Below, in pieces: positions 1 through 7,044 of a stretch of 11,819 nucleotides of DNA (position 1 is the first letter of the stretch; each line of letters begins with the position of its first letter). The notes below the pieces were generated by a model, which saw only the letters and a program-made list of their open reading frames with translations, was not told the DNA's origin and searched no databases. Location: assembly GCA_937898525.1 (NCBI GenBank), contig CALCBC010000102.1, positions 1 through 11,819 of the forward strand, in the 5' to 3' direction. The stretch is from an uncultured Sphingomonadales bacterium (GTDB lineage: Bacteria > Pseudomonadota > Alphaproteobacteria > Sphingomonadales > Sphingomonadaceae). Both the position numbers and the translations under genes were made by a program.

Positions 1-572
1 CCCGCGTTGATGCCCATGTAGAAGATCGTATAGGCCGCGTCGCGGCGGATGTCGGTCAGGCGGTAAAGCTGGCCGACCATGACCGAGATGTTGGCCTTGA
101 GGAAGCCCGAGCCGACGATGATCAGCGCCAGCGCCAGCCAGAACACGTTGATCGTCGGGTCGTCCTGCCCGCCGGTGCCCTCGACCGCCATGAAGCTGTG
201 CCCGAGCACCAGCAGGACGCCGCCGAACAGCACCGCCTTGCGCTGCCCGAGATAGCGGTCGGCAAGATAGCCGCCGAGCACCGGGGTGATGTAGACCAGC
301 GCGGTATAGGCGCCGTAGATCAGCGTCGAGGAGCCGTCGCTGAACAGCCAGTGCTGGGTCAGGTAGAAGATCAGCAGCGCGCGCATGCCGTAGTAGGAGA
401 ACCGCTCCCACATCTCGGCGAAGAACAGCATGTAGAGGCCCTTGGGGTGACCGAGGAACTCGGGCTTGCGCGAAGCCGCGATCATGCCGCCGACGGCGAG
501 GAACGCGATGAGCACGACGAACGCGATGGCCGCGATCCAGTCGCCCTCGTTCCACAGAGCGATGTCCTTCAT
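1..572 (-). CDS. POT/PTR2-family peptide:proton symporter, N-terminal part (runs off window)
   Basis: Inner-membrane proton-coupled oligopeptide transporter, cut by the window edge after about 190 residues. Seen: the family's first-helix signature around residues 50-64 (FFAEMWERFSYYGMRALL, with the ExxER residues E53, E56, R57 that take part in proton coupling in this family), then GGYLADRYLGQRK near 100-112 and FYMGINAG near 184-191, all typical of POT proteins. The ATG at 572 is preceded by GGGGAGA (581-587) with 8 bases of spacing, which supports this start. Odd: the ExxER motif normally lies about 20-30 residues from the N-terminus. Here an extra hydrophobic stretch (about residues 12-33) precedes it, suggesting an additional membrane helix. 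The gene is divergent from the GntR regulator, a possible controller. Family assignment is firm; substrate (di/tripeptides or other) is inferred. Confidence 0.93.
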   Translation of the reverse strand, partial: MKDIALWNEGDWIAAIAFVVLIAFLAVGGMIAASRKPEFLGHPKGLYMLFFAEMWERFSYYGMRALLIFYLTQHWLFSDGSSTLIYGAYTALVYITPVLGGYLADRYLGQRKAVLFGGVLLVLGHSFMAVEGTGGQDDPTINVFWLALALIIVGSGFLKANISVMVGQLYRLTDIRRDAAYTIFYMGINA

Positions 573-642
573 GCGGCGCGTCTCCCCAAGGCCTGTGCCG
601 ATATCCCCGCCGCGAGGGCGAACCCGCGCACCCTAGCGGATG

Positions 643-657
643 TTTCACCGGTGTGAA
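643..657. promoter_or_regulatory. Candidate operator palindrome between POT transporter and GntR gene
   Basis: TTTCACCGGTGTGAA contains 5-base inverted arms TTCAC/GTGAA around a CGGT centre. On the minus strand the TTCACA half resembles a -35 box and is followed 16 bases later by TAGGGT, a poor -10. It could therefore overlap the promoter of the leftward transporter gene. It may bind the adjacent GntR protein or another regulator. This rests on symmetry and position only. Confidence 0.3.
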
Positions 658-695
658 GCGCGATTTCGTTGCGGTGGAAACCACTGTCCCGTCCC

Positions 696-725
696 GTGAC
701 AGGCTTGCCTGCCACGCTGTATTAT
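696..725 (+). promoter_or_regulatory. Probable sigma-70 promoter of the GntR gene
   Basis: GTGACA (696-701, 5 of 6 consensus) and TATTAT (720-725, 5 of 6) are separated by 18 bases. Transcription would start near 731-733, only about 8-10 bases before the ATG at 741. No Shine-Dalgarno sequence is visible there, so the message would be nearly leaderless. Confidence 0.55.
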
Positions 726-740
726 GGCACTGCATCACTA

Positions 741-1079
741 ATGAGCGACAATCGGCCGGTATACCTGCGCCTGCGCGACGAGATCGCCGCGGCGATCATC
801 GAGGGGCGCTATGCGGAGGGCGAGATGCTGCCTTCGGTGCGGGCCTTCGCGGCCGAGCAGGGGGCCAATCCGCTGACCGTGGCCAAGGCCTACCAGCAGT
901 TCCAGGCCGCCGGACTGATCCGCGTCCAGCGCGGAGTCGGCATGTTCGTCGGCGAGGGCGCGGCGGAGAAGCTGCGCGCGGCCGAGCGCGCCAATTTCCT
1001 CGAGCACGAGTGGCCGCAGATTCGCCAGCGCATGGCGCGGCTCGGGATCGAGCCGGCGGACGTCCTCGACGACGCCTGA
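741..1079 (+). CDS. Small YtrA-type GntR-family transcriptional regulator
   Basis: A 112-residue DNA-binding repressor. Residues 1-68 form a GntR winged helix-turn-helix: PVYLRLRDEIAAAIIEGRY, then LPSVRAFAAEQGANPLTV (recognition region), AYQQFQAAGLI and the wing VQRGVGMFV. Only about 40 residues follow, predicted helical and charged. This matches the short YtrA subfamily, which lacks a large ligand-binding domain and dimerises through its C-terminal helices. The ATG at 741 was chosen because the protein then opens directly with the family's N-terminus; an upstream in-frame ATG at 669 adds 24 unrelated residues and lies upstream of the -10 box. YtrA proteins usually regulate an adjacent transporter; here the neighbour is the divergent POT symporter rather than an ABC system. 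Effector unknown. Confidence 0.9.
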   Translation: MSDNRPVYLRLRDEIAAAIIEGRYAEGEMLPSVRAFAAEQGANPLTVAKAYQQFQAAGLIRVQRGVGMFVGEGAAEKLRAAERANFLEHEWPQIRQRMARLGIEPADVLDDA

Positions 1080-1245
1080 GCCCGCCCGGGACGGCGCGAA
1101 TCCGCGACAATTTGCGACATTCGCCGTCCACCCGATTGCACGAGGGCGGCCACTCTGCCAGAAAGATCGCCGGGGTCGTCACAGCCGTTGCCCAACAAAG
1201 GCAACAGAACAGGATCTCGCCGGCAACGGCGAGGAAAGGGCGTTG

Positions 1246-1527
1246 ATGATTAGATCCGAACTCCTGCAGGCCCTGGCATCGGACAATCCGGAACTGCGGC
1301 CTGAAGAGATCGAGCAGATCGTCGACATCTTTTTCGACGAGATCGGCGCACGGCTCGCCGAAGGCGGCCGCGTCGAACTGCGCGGTTTCGGCACCTTCTC
1401 GACCCGGCTCCGCAATGCACGCACGGGGCGCAATCCGCGTACGGGCGATCCGGTCAACGTGCCATCGAAGCGCGTGCCCTACTTCAAGCCGGGCAAGGAA
1501 ATGCGTGAGAGGCTGAACGCAAACTAG
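1246..1527 (+). CDS. ihfB: Integration host factor subunit beta
   Basis: A 93-residue nucleoid-associated protein that pairs with IHF-alpha, binds the minor groove and bends DNA sharply, acting in transcription, replication and recombination. Seen: N-terminal helices (SELLQALASDNPELRPEEIE), the core VELRGFGTFSTRLRNARTGR and the DNA-inserting arm with RNPRTG and the turn around VNVPSKRVPYFKPGKEMRER. Length and sequence fit IHF-beta better than HU (RTGRNPRTGDPV, VPYFKPGKEMR). The ATG at 1246 has GAGGAAAGG (1231-1239) at 6 bases spacing; the adjacent TTG at 1243 is a less likely start. In many proteobacteria ihfB follows rpsA, but not here. The 166 bases upstream hold an inverted repeat GCGAAT/ATTCGC (1096-1101, 1119-1124) and a direct repeat GCGACA (1104, 1114), possibly regulatory, but no convincing promoter. 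A terminator follows. Confidence 0.95.
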   Translation: MIRSELLQALASDNPELRPEEIEQIVDIFFDEIGARLAEGGRVELRGFGTFSTRLRNARTGRNPRTGDPVNVPSKRVPYFKPGKEMRERLNAN

Positions 1528-1575
1528 CGCAGGCCTGCCGTCCGGGCGCGCCAGCCGCGCCTGACCGGCAACAGA

Positions 1576-1607
1576 AAAGGGCGCGGATCCTGCGATCCGC
1601 GCCCTTT
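1576..1607. terminator. Bidirectional intrinsic terminator between ihfB and the TonB receptor
   Basis: A perfect 14-base-pair stem (AAAGGGCGCGGATC / GATCCGCGCCCTTT) closes a 4-base CTGC loop. It lies 48 bases after the ihfB stop and 15 bases beyond the stop of the convergent receptor gene. T-rich sequence follows on the plus strand (TTTCCGTCTT) and TTTTCTG on the minus strand, so it can serve both genes. Confidence 0.88.
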
Positions 1608-1622
1608 CCGTCTTGGCTCCGA

Positions 1623-4220
1623 TCAGTTGCCGAAGTTGCGCTTGATCGTGACCGCCCAGGTGCGCGGCAGGCCGGGCACGGCGGTGACCACGCCGAGCGA
1701 GCGGCTGACGTCGCTGACGCTCAGGAAGTGGTACTTGTCGAACACGTTCTGCACTTCGAGCGAGATCTCCCAGTCCTCGTCCGCGGTCCGGTATCCGATC
1801 CGCGCGTTGCCGAGGAAGCGGCCCGGGATGCGGCTCCAGCTGCTGTTCGTCGTCTCGGTGAAGATCTCCGAGCGATACGACCCGTCAAAGCGGAAGATCG
1901 CCGTGCCCGGACCGACGTCGTGGTCGTACTGGATGCCGAAGCTGTAGGTCCAGTCGGGCGTGTACGGGAACGTCTCGTCGCCGGTGAGACCCGCCGGTGC
2001 GACCGAGGCTTCGTCGTAGTTGACGTCGATGTAGCTCAGCGAGCCGTCGATCGTCAGGTTGTCGATCGGGTAGATCGTCGTCTCGAGCTCGAAGCCCTTG
2101 ACCTTGGCTTCGCCGACGTTGGTCGGGCGGAGGCACGGCGACGACGGACAGGCCGACAGCTGGAAGATGATGTCGGCGTAGTCGTTGTAGAACACCGCAC
2201 CGTTGAGCCGCACGCGCCGATCCCAGAAGTCGCTCTTGAAGCCGACTTCGTAGGTGGTCAGCGTTTCCGGATTGAACGGCTTGATCTGGTTGCACGGCGG
2301 CGCCGGGATCACGGTACCGTCGGGGTTGAACGAGAACGGCGGACATTCGCCGGTCGAGGGACCGAAGAACGGCCGCGGGTTCACCCCGCCGCCCTTGTAG
2401 CCGGTGGCGATCGACGCGTAGAGCAGGAACTCATCCGAGAAGCGGTAGTCGGTGACGATGCGCCAATCCCACCGCTTGCCTTCGAATTCGCCGGCAAGAT
2501 CGAAGATCCCGTTGAGCAGGCAGTTCGGCGAGTTGCCGATGCCCGTCGGTCCGGCGGTTCCCGGAGGAGCGGTGCCGATCAGGAATTCGCACGGCGGCGG
2601 AATCGTCCCGTCCGGATTGCGGCGGAAGTAGGTGTAGGTCTTTTCGTCCCACGAACGGCGCACGCCGCCCGAGATCGACCAGTTCTCGACCGGGTAGATC
2701 GTCGCGTTGGCGAACAGCGCGTACGAAGTCGACGGGGTGGTGTCCGGACCGTGGATGAAGTCGATGCCGGCATAGTTCAGGTCGACCCGCGCGGTGTAGC
2801 TGCCTTCCTGGTCCATGTAGAAGCCGCCGACCGTGTACTCGACGAGCCCGTCGCCGAATTCGCCGTTCAGGCGGATTTCCTGGCTCCACGCGCGGTGGTC
2901 GAGCCGGTTGTCGAGCTGCGCGACCGGCACGGGCGAGGCGTCCTGGTCCTGGCCGAACTTGGTCGTGTATTCACGCCACGAACCGACGTTGAACAGCTCG
3001 AGGTTGTCCGCCAGCTCGATCGTCAGGTCGTACATGATGCCCCAGCCGTTGAAGTCCTGGTTCTGGAGCGCGGCGTAGGGCTTGAACGGCGCCTGCGAAG
3101 TCGGCGCGGTCTCGTCGAGGAAGTTGGCGTAGCTGATGTAGCGCCGGTCGCCGCCGTAGACGGCCGAGCTCAGCGTGTCGCAGCTGTAAGGGCCGGCGGG
3201 CACGAAGCGGCAGTCGATCGGCACCGCGGTACCGTCCTTGCCGAGCAGCCACGGCGGCTGGCCCGGTCCGACGCCCCGGGCGAGCCCGGCGAACGGGCCG
3301 CCGGCGACGGTATTGGGCGTGAACACGGGGTTGGTCGCGCTCTGCGGCAGGCCCGCGGCGAGCAGCACGGTCGGCTGCGGCTCGGAGCGCTCGCGAGTGT
3401 AGTCGCCCGAGATGTTGAACTCGACCGTGTCGGTCGGCTCCCACTTCAGCGCGATGCGACCGGCGATGATGCCCTGGCCGCCCTGCGTGCCGACGACCGG
3501 ATAGGCGCCGCGCGCGTTGTTGGCACGGACGTTGTCGTTCGGGTGAGAGACGCCGTAGTCGAGCAGGTCGACATAGCCGTCGCGGCCCTTGGCGATGCCC
3601 GAAATGCGCACGGCCAGCTGGTCGTTGACCGCGAAGTCGGCCATGCCGCGCACTTCGACGCGGTCGAACGAGCCGTAAGTGACCGCGAGCGAGCCCGAGC
3701 CGTCGCCGCGCGGCTCGGCGCTGAACAGCTTGATCGCGCCGCCGATCGAGTTCTTGCCCGCGAGCGTGCCCTGCGGGCCGCGGAGGATCTCGATGCGGTC
3801 GAGGTCGATGAGTTCCAGCAGCGAGCTCGACAGCGTCGGGATATAGACGTCGTCGATGTAGATGCCGACGCCGGGGTCGAGAGCGTAGTTGAAGTCGGTC
3901 TGGCCGACGCCGCGGATGTAGGCGATCAGGCCGGTACCGCCGTTCTGCGGCTGCGGCGTGAGCGAGACGTTCGGCGCGTTGGCGGCGACCTGGGCGATGT
4001 TGGTGTGGCCCCGGGCCTCGAGCATCTCGGCGTTCATCGCGGTGATCGCGATTGGCGTGTCCTGCAGGTTCTGCTCGCGGAACTGGGCCGTGACAGTGAT
4101 GACCTCGTTGCGGCTGGTCTCGTCGTTTGAGGCCGCGGCCTCGTTCTGGGCGTAGGCAGGCGCGGCCAGGCAACACATGATGGCCAGCGACGAAGCAACG
4201 CCGAGCGTCTTGAATTTCAT
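1623..4220 (-). CDS. TonB-dependent outer-membrane receptor
   Basis: An 865-residue outer-membrane beta-barrel that imports a substrate using TonB/ExbBD energy. Seen in order: signal peptide 1-24 (cleavage after AYA), TonB box EVITVTAQ (39-46), plug domain about 50-170 with IRGVGQ, GIYIDDVYIPT and the hallmark RIEILRGPQGTLAGKNSIGG, then a barrel with TATGYKGGGVNPRPFF-like and YEVGFKSDF strands, LEVQNVFDKYH near 821-831 and a terminal strand AVTIKRNFGN. GGGAGGA (4227-4233) lies 6 bases before the ATG at 4220; a longer reading frame to 4574 adds a non-signal extension and was rejected. All eight mature cysteines form four close pairs (337/347, 544/567, 626/643, 691/696) in likely surface loops, and two loops repeat NPDGT...PPC. 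It is divergent from the MFS operon, so a shared substrate is inferred. Plug type is that of sphingomonad catabolic receptors rather than clear siderophore receptors; ligand unknown. Confidence 0.95.
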   Translation of the reverse strand: MKFKTLGVASSLAIMCCLAAPAYAQNEAAASNDETSRNEVITVTAQFREQNLQDTPIAITAMNAEMLEARGHTNIAQVAANAPNVSLTPQPQNGGTGLIAYIRGVGQTDFNYALDPGVGIYIDDVYIPTLSSSLLELIDLDRIEILRGPQGTLAGKNSIGGAIKLFSAEPRGDGSGSLAVTYGSFDRVEVRGMADFAVNDQLAVRISGIAKGRDGYVDLLDYGVSHPNDNVRANNARGAYPVVGTQGGQGIIAGRIALKWEPTDTVEFNISGDYTRERSEPQPTVLLAAGLPQSATNPVFTPNTVAGGPFAGLARGVGPGQPPWLLGKDGTAVPIDCRFVPAGPYSCDTLSSAVYGGDRRYISYANFLDETAPTSQAPFKPYAALQNQDFNGWGIMYDLTIELADNLELFNVGSWREYTTKFGQDQDASPVPVAQLDNRLDHRAWSQEIRLNGEFGDGLVEYTVGGFYMDQEGSYTARVDLNYAGIDFIHGPDTTPSTSYALFANATIYPVENWSISGGVRRSWDEKTYTYFRRNPDGTIPPPCEFLIGTAPPGTAGPTGIGNSPNCLLNGIFDLAGEFEGKRWDWRIVTDYRFSDEFLLYASIATGYKGGGVNPRPFFGPSTGECPPFSFNPDGTVIPAPPCNQIKPFNPETLTTYEVGFKSDFWDRRVRLNGAVFYNDYADIIFQLSACPSSPCLRPTNVGEAKVKGFELETTIYPIDNLTIDGSLSYIDVNYDEASVAPAGLTGDETFPYTPDWTYSFGIQYDHDVGPGTAIFRFDGSYRSEIFTETTNSSWSRIPGRFLGNARIGYRTADEDWEISLEVQNVFDKYHFLSVSDVSRSLGVVTAVPGLPRTWAVTIKRNFGN

Positions 4221-4561
4221 CAGGCATCCTCCCGTGGCGGTCGCCATGATTGGCGCCGCTATCTCCCAATCCTGTCCGCTTTCGGTGCGGACTTTATGGT
4301 CAAGGAAGCGTCCCGGTATTCTTGTGGGGCGTTGCGACCCACTCCCTCTCCCGCATGATGCAATAGCGGAAGTCGGGATGACAACAAAGGGTGGCGCGCG
4401 ACATCCTCGTGCCGAAACGACGGCGGTGTCACAATCGAGCAACACACTTTGCTGGCGAACCATGCCGAATCTTGCGTGGCGCGCAGATCCGGCCAGCGCT
4501 GGACGCAGCGCCCTCGTCCCCTTACTCAGGCCCGGCAAGCGAGAACAGTCCGGGGAGCAGG
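4221..4561. promoter_or_regulatory. Divergent promoter region between TonB receptor and MFS operon
   Basis: A 341-base stretch without a gene. For the receptor (minus strand) a candidate promoter is TTGTCA (complement of 4379-4384, 5 of 6) and CATCAT (complement of 4355-4360, 4 of 6) with 18 bases between, giving a leader of about 125 bases. That leader contains a hairpin GTCCGC/GCGGAC (4274-4279 and 4287-4292, 7-base loop), which could be an operator or an RNA element. For the MFS gene, GGGGAG (4552-4557) is a clear ribosome-binding site, but I see no convincing -35/-10 pair. No large palindrome stands out as the operator of a shared regulator. Confidence 0.45.
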
Positions 4562-5827
4562 ATGGCCACCGCATCGATGCCGCAGCCCGAGGTCGCGGGC
4601 CGCTCGCGCAGCTATGAGCTCAGGGTCCTGGTGCTGCTCGGCCTCGCTTTCGGCTTCGCCTATTTCGACCGCATGGCGCTGACCTTCCTTGCGCCGTTCG
4701 TGCAGGAGGACCTCTCGCTCAGCAACGAAGAGATCGGCTGGGCCAACTCGGGCCTGTCGCTGACCTGGGCGCTCGGCGCGTTCCTGATCGGCCGCTGGTC
4801 CGACCGGATCGGGCGGCGCAAGCCGTTCCTGATCGGTGCGCTGCTGCTGTTCTCGGCCTGCTCGGTGCTGTCGGGACTTGCCTGGAGCTTCGAGAGCCTG
4901 CTCGCGACGCGGGTGGTGATGGGCGCGGCCGAAGGGCCGTTCCTGCCGATCTGCCTCGCGATCATGGCCGCGGCTTCGGGCCCGACGCGCCAGGCACTCA
5001 ACGCCGGCATCGTGCAGAACGTGTTCGGGCCGATCGTCGGCACCGCGCTCGCCTCGTTCGCGCTCGTGCGCATCGCGGCCGCGTTCGACTGGCACGCGGC
5101 GTTCTTCGTCGCCGGGATTCCGGGCCTCGTCCTCGCATTCCTCATCTGGCGCTTCGTCGACGAGCCGGAACGGCCGCAGGCCGCACCCGGGGACGCCGCT
5201 GAAGCGGCGCCCGCCGAACGCGGCCTGCTTGCCCATCGCAACATCGTGGTCTGCTCCATCGTCAGCGCCTGCGCGGTCGGCTCGATCGTGATCGGCTCGA
5301 TCTTCATGCCGCTCTACCTCGATGGCCCGCGCGGCTACGACGACCTCGTGTGGAGCAACGTGATGACGATCGTCGGCTTCTGCCCGGCGGTCGGGGCGAT
5401 CGCGATCGCGCTATGGTCGGACCGGATCGGGCGCAAGCCGCCGCTGGTGGTGTGGACCTTGATGATGGCGCTGGCCCCCGCTTCGCTGCTGTGGTTCTCG
5501 GGGCCGGTCGAGATTCTCACGGTGCTGATGTTCCTCAGCTGGATGGGTCTCGGCACCTTCCCGCTGTTCATGGGCGTCATCCCGACCGAGACCGTCGGCC
5601 GCGCCCGCGCGGCGACGGCGATGGGGCTGGTGGTGATGATCGGCGAGCTCACCGGCGGGGTGTTCGGCCCGCCGATTGCCGGGCGCCTCGCCGACAGCCA
5701 TGGGCTCGATGTGGCGCTCTACATCCAGGGTGCGCTGGCGCTCGGCGCCGGCCTTGCCGCACTGCTCGTGGTCGAGACCAATCCGGTCGTGGTGGAGCGC
5801 CGCCGGCTCGCGGCGGCTGCCGCATGA
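4562..5827 (+). CDS. MFS transporter, organic/aromatic-acid symporter type
   Basis: A 421-residue inner-membrane major facilitator protein with about 12 hydrophobic segments. Seen: first helix with AYFDRMALTFLAPF (33-46); motif A after helix 2, GRWSDRIGRRKP (77-88); RVVMGAAEGPFLP (117-129), typical of the anion:cation and aromatic-acid symporter families; a charged central loop about 198-222; and a second motif A, LWSDRIGRKPP (284-294), after the start of the second half. The ATG at 4562 has GGGGAG 4 bases upstream. An in-frame extension to 4391 was rejected because it lacks hydrophobic or family sequence. The stop overlaps the next start (ATGA at 5824), so it is the first gene of a coupled operon. 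Import of the operon's substrate, probably an organic or aromatic acid, is inferred from family and context. Confidence 0.92.
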   Translation: MATASMPQPEVAGRSRSYELRVLVLLGLAFGFAYFDRMALTFLAPFVQEDLSLSNEEIGWANSGLSLTWALGAFLIGRWSDRIGRRKPFLIGALLLFSACSVLSGLAWSFESLLATRVVMGAAEGPFLPICLAIMAAASGPTRQALNAGIVQNVFGPIVGTALASFALVRIAAAFDWHAAFFVAGIPGLVLAFLIWRFVDEPERPQAAPGDAAEAAPAERGLLAHRNIVVCSIVSACAVGSIVIGSIFMPLYLDGPRGYDDLVWSNVMTIVGFCPAVGAIAIALWSDRIGRKPPLVVWTLMMALAPASLLWFSGPVEILTVLMFLSWMGLGTFPLFMGVIPTETVGRARAATAMGLVVMIGELTGGVFGPPIAGRLADSHGLDVALYIQGALALGAGLAALLVVETNPVVVERRRLAAAAA

Positions 5828-7044
5828 CGGTCGAACGCCGCCAGGTCGTGGTCGTCGGGGCGGGTCCGGTCGGCCTGCTCACCGCCCTCGGTCTCGCGCG
5901 CCAGGGCGTCGAGGTGACGGTGCTCGACGCCGAGCCGGAGGTGGTCAAGAGTCCCCGCGCGGCGGTCTATTTCCACACCACGATCTCGATCCTCAGGAAG
6001 CTCGGCCTGTCGGACGAGGCGCATGAGATCGGCCTCAGCTCGACCGAGTTCATGATGCACTGGCTCGAGACCGGCGAGCGGGTCGCCTCGGACATGCGCG
6101 ACGCGCTCGAGCCGGGGCAGGAATTCGATCACAACCTGCACTTCGGCCAGCACATCCTCGCCGAGCTGGTCATGCGCCACCTCGCGATGCTGCCCGGCAC
6201 CGAGGTGCTGTGGGACCACACGGTCAAGGCGCTCGCGCAGACGGACAGCGAGGTCCGCGTCGCGGTCGACACCGACGAAGGCGAGGTCGTGTTCGAGGCC
6301 GACTGGGTGGTCGGCGCCGACGGCGCGCGCTCGACCGTGCGCAAGCTGCTCGGGCTCGAGTTCGAAGGCTTCACCTGGCCCGACCGCTTCGTCGCGACCA
6401 ACATCGAGTACCCGTTCCGCGACTTCGGCTACGCCAACGCCAACATGGTGGTCGATCCGGTCAACTGGTGTGTGATCGGCCGGCTCGGGCGCGAAAACCT
6501 GTGGCGGCTGACCTACGGCGAGGACGCGAGCCTCGACGAGCGCACTATCCTCGAGCGGCTGCCCGAGCGTTTCGCCGCGATCCTGCCCGATCCCTCGGTG
6601 CCCTACCGGATCGACAACTTCTCGCCTTACCGGGTGCACCAGCGCTGCGCCCCGCGCTTCCGCGTCGGCCGCGTGCTGCTCGCCGGCGACGCCGCGCACG
6701 CCTGCAACCCGTGCGGCGGGCTCGGCCTGACAGGCGGCGTGATCGATGCCGATGCGCTGTCCGACACGCTCGGCGCGGTCATCGCGGGGCGCGCTGACGA
6801 GCGCGTGCTCGACTTCTACGCCGAGGAGCGGCGCCGCGTGTTCCTCGAGGTGACTTCGCCGATGTCGACCAATTTCAAGCGCCTGCTGTCGGAGCCCGAC
6901 CCGGTGCGCCGGGCCGAGGACAGGGCCGGGATGATGGCCCAGGCCAACCGCGGCCACGCCGACGTCCGCGCCTCCTCGCTCGCCCAGCTGATCAAGGGAG
7001 CCGCCATGCCCGTGGAGCCCCTCGATCCCGGAGCGCCGGCATGA
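5824..7044 (+). CDS. FAD-dependent aromatic-type monooxygenase (hydroxylase)
   Basis: A 406-residue cytoplasmic flavoprotein of the group A (PHBH/PheA/TfdB/MhpA-like) monooxygenases, which use NAD(P)H and O2 to hydroxylate aromatic or similar rings. Seen: Rossmann dinucleotide motif VVVVGAGPVGLLTALGL (8-24) ending with an acidic residue (VLDAE, 33-37), the DG motif GADGARSTVRK (164-174), and the GD motif RVLLAGDAAHACNPCGGLG (283-301). The substrate-side segment FTWPDRFVATN (183-193) is shared with the second flavoprotein of this window. The usual Asn in GxGxN of the GD motif is Thr (GLGLTGG). The start overlaps the MFS stop and the stop overlaps the hydrolase start (ATGA at both), so all three are translationally coupled. 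There is no C-terminal thioredoxin-like domain as in PheA. Exact substrate unknown. Confidence 0.92.
   Translation: MTVERRQVVVVGAGPVGLLTALGLARQGVEVTVLDAEPEVVKSPRAAVYFHTTISILRKLGLSDEAHEIGLSSTEFMMHWLETGERVASDMRDALEPGQEFDHNLHFGQHILAELVMRHLAMLPGTEVLWDHTVKALAQTDSEVRVAVDTDEGEVVFEADWVVGADGARSTVRKLLGLEFEGFTWPDRFVATNIEYPFRDFGYANANMVVDPVNWCVIGRLGRENLWRLTYGEDASLDERTILERLPERFAAILPDPSVPYRIDNFSPYRVHQRCAPRFRVGRVLLAGDAAHACNPCGGLGLTGGVIDADALSDTLGAVIAGRADERVLDFYAEERRRVFLEVTSPMSTNFKRLLSEPDPVRRAEDRAGMMAQANRGHADVRASSLAQLIKGAAMPVEPLDPGAPA

Noticed and set aside
653..1246. A 197-residue plus-strand frame over the GntR gene
   Set aside because: It is a shifted frame of the regulator, Arg/Gly-rich and without motifs; the frame at 741-1079 has the winged helix.
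1728..4130. An 800-residue open frame on the plus strand opposite the TonB receptor
   Set aside because: Its protein is Arg/Val/Asp-rich low-complexity sequence produced by the complementary frame of a GC-rich gene, and no family motif is visible. The receptor on the other strand has full domain support.
4391..4561. A longer start for the MFS transporter
   Set aside because: The added 57 residues are Arg/Pro-rich, lie in the divergent promoter region, and the ATG at 4562 has GGGGAG just upstream.
4221..4574. An N-terminal extension of the TonB receptor
   Set aside because: It would bury the clear signal peptide (MKFKTLGVASSLAIM...) internally, and the start at 4220 has an excellent ribosome-binding site.
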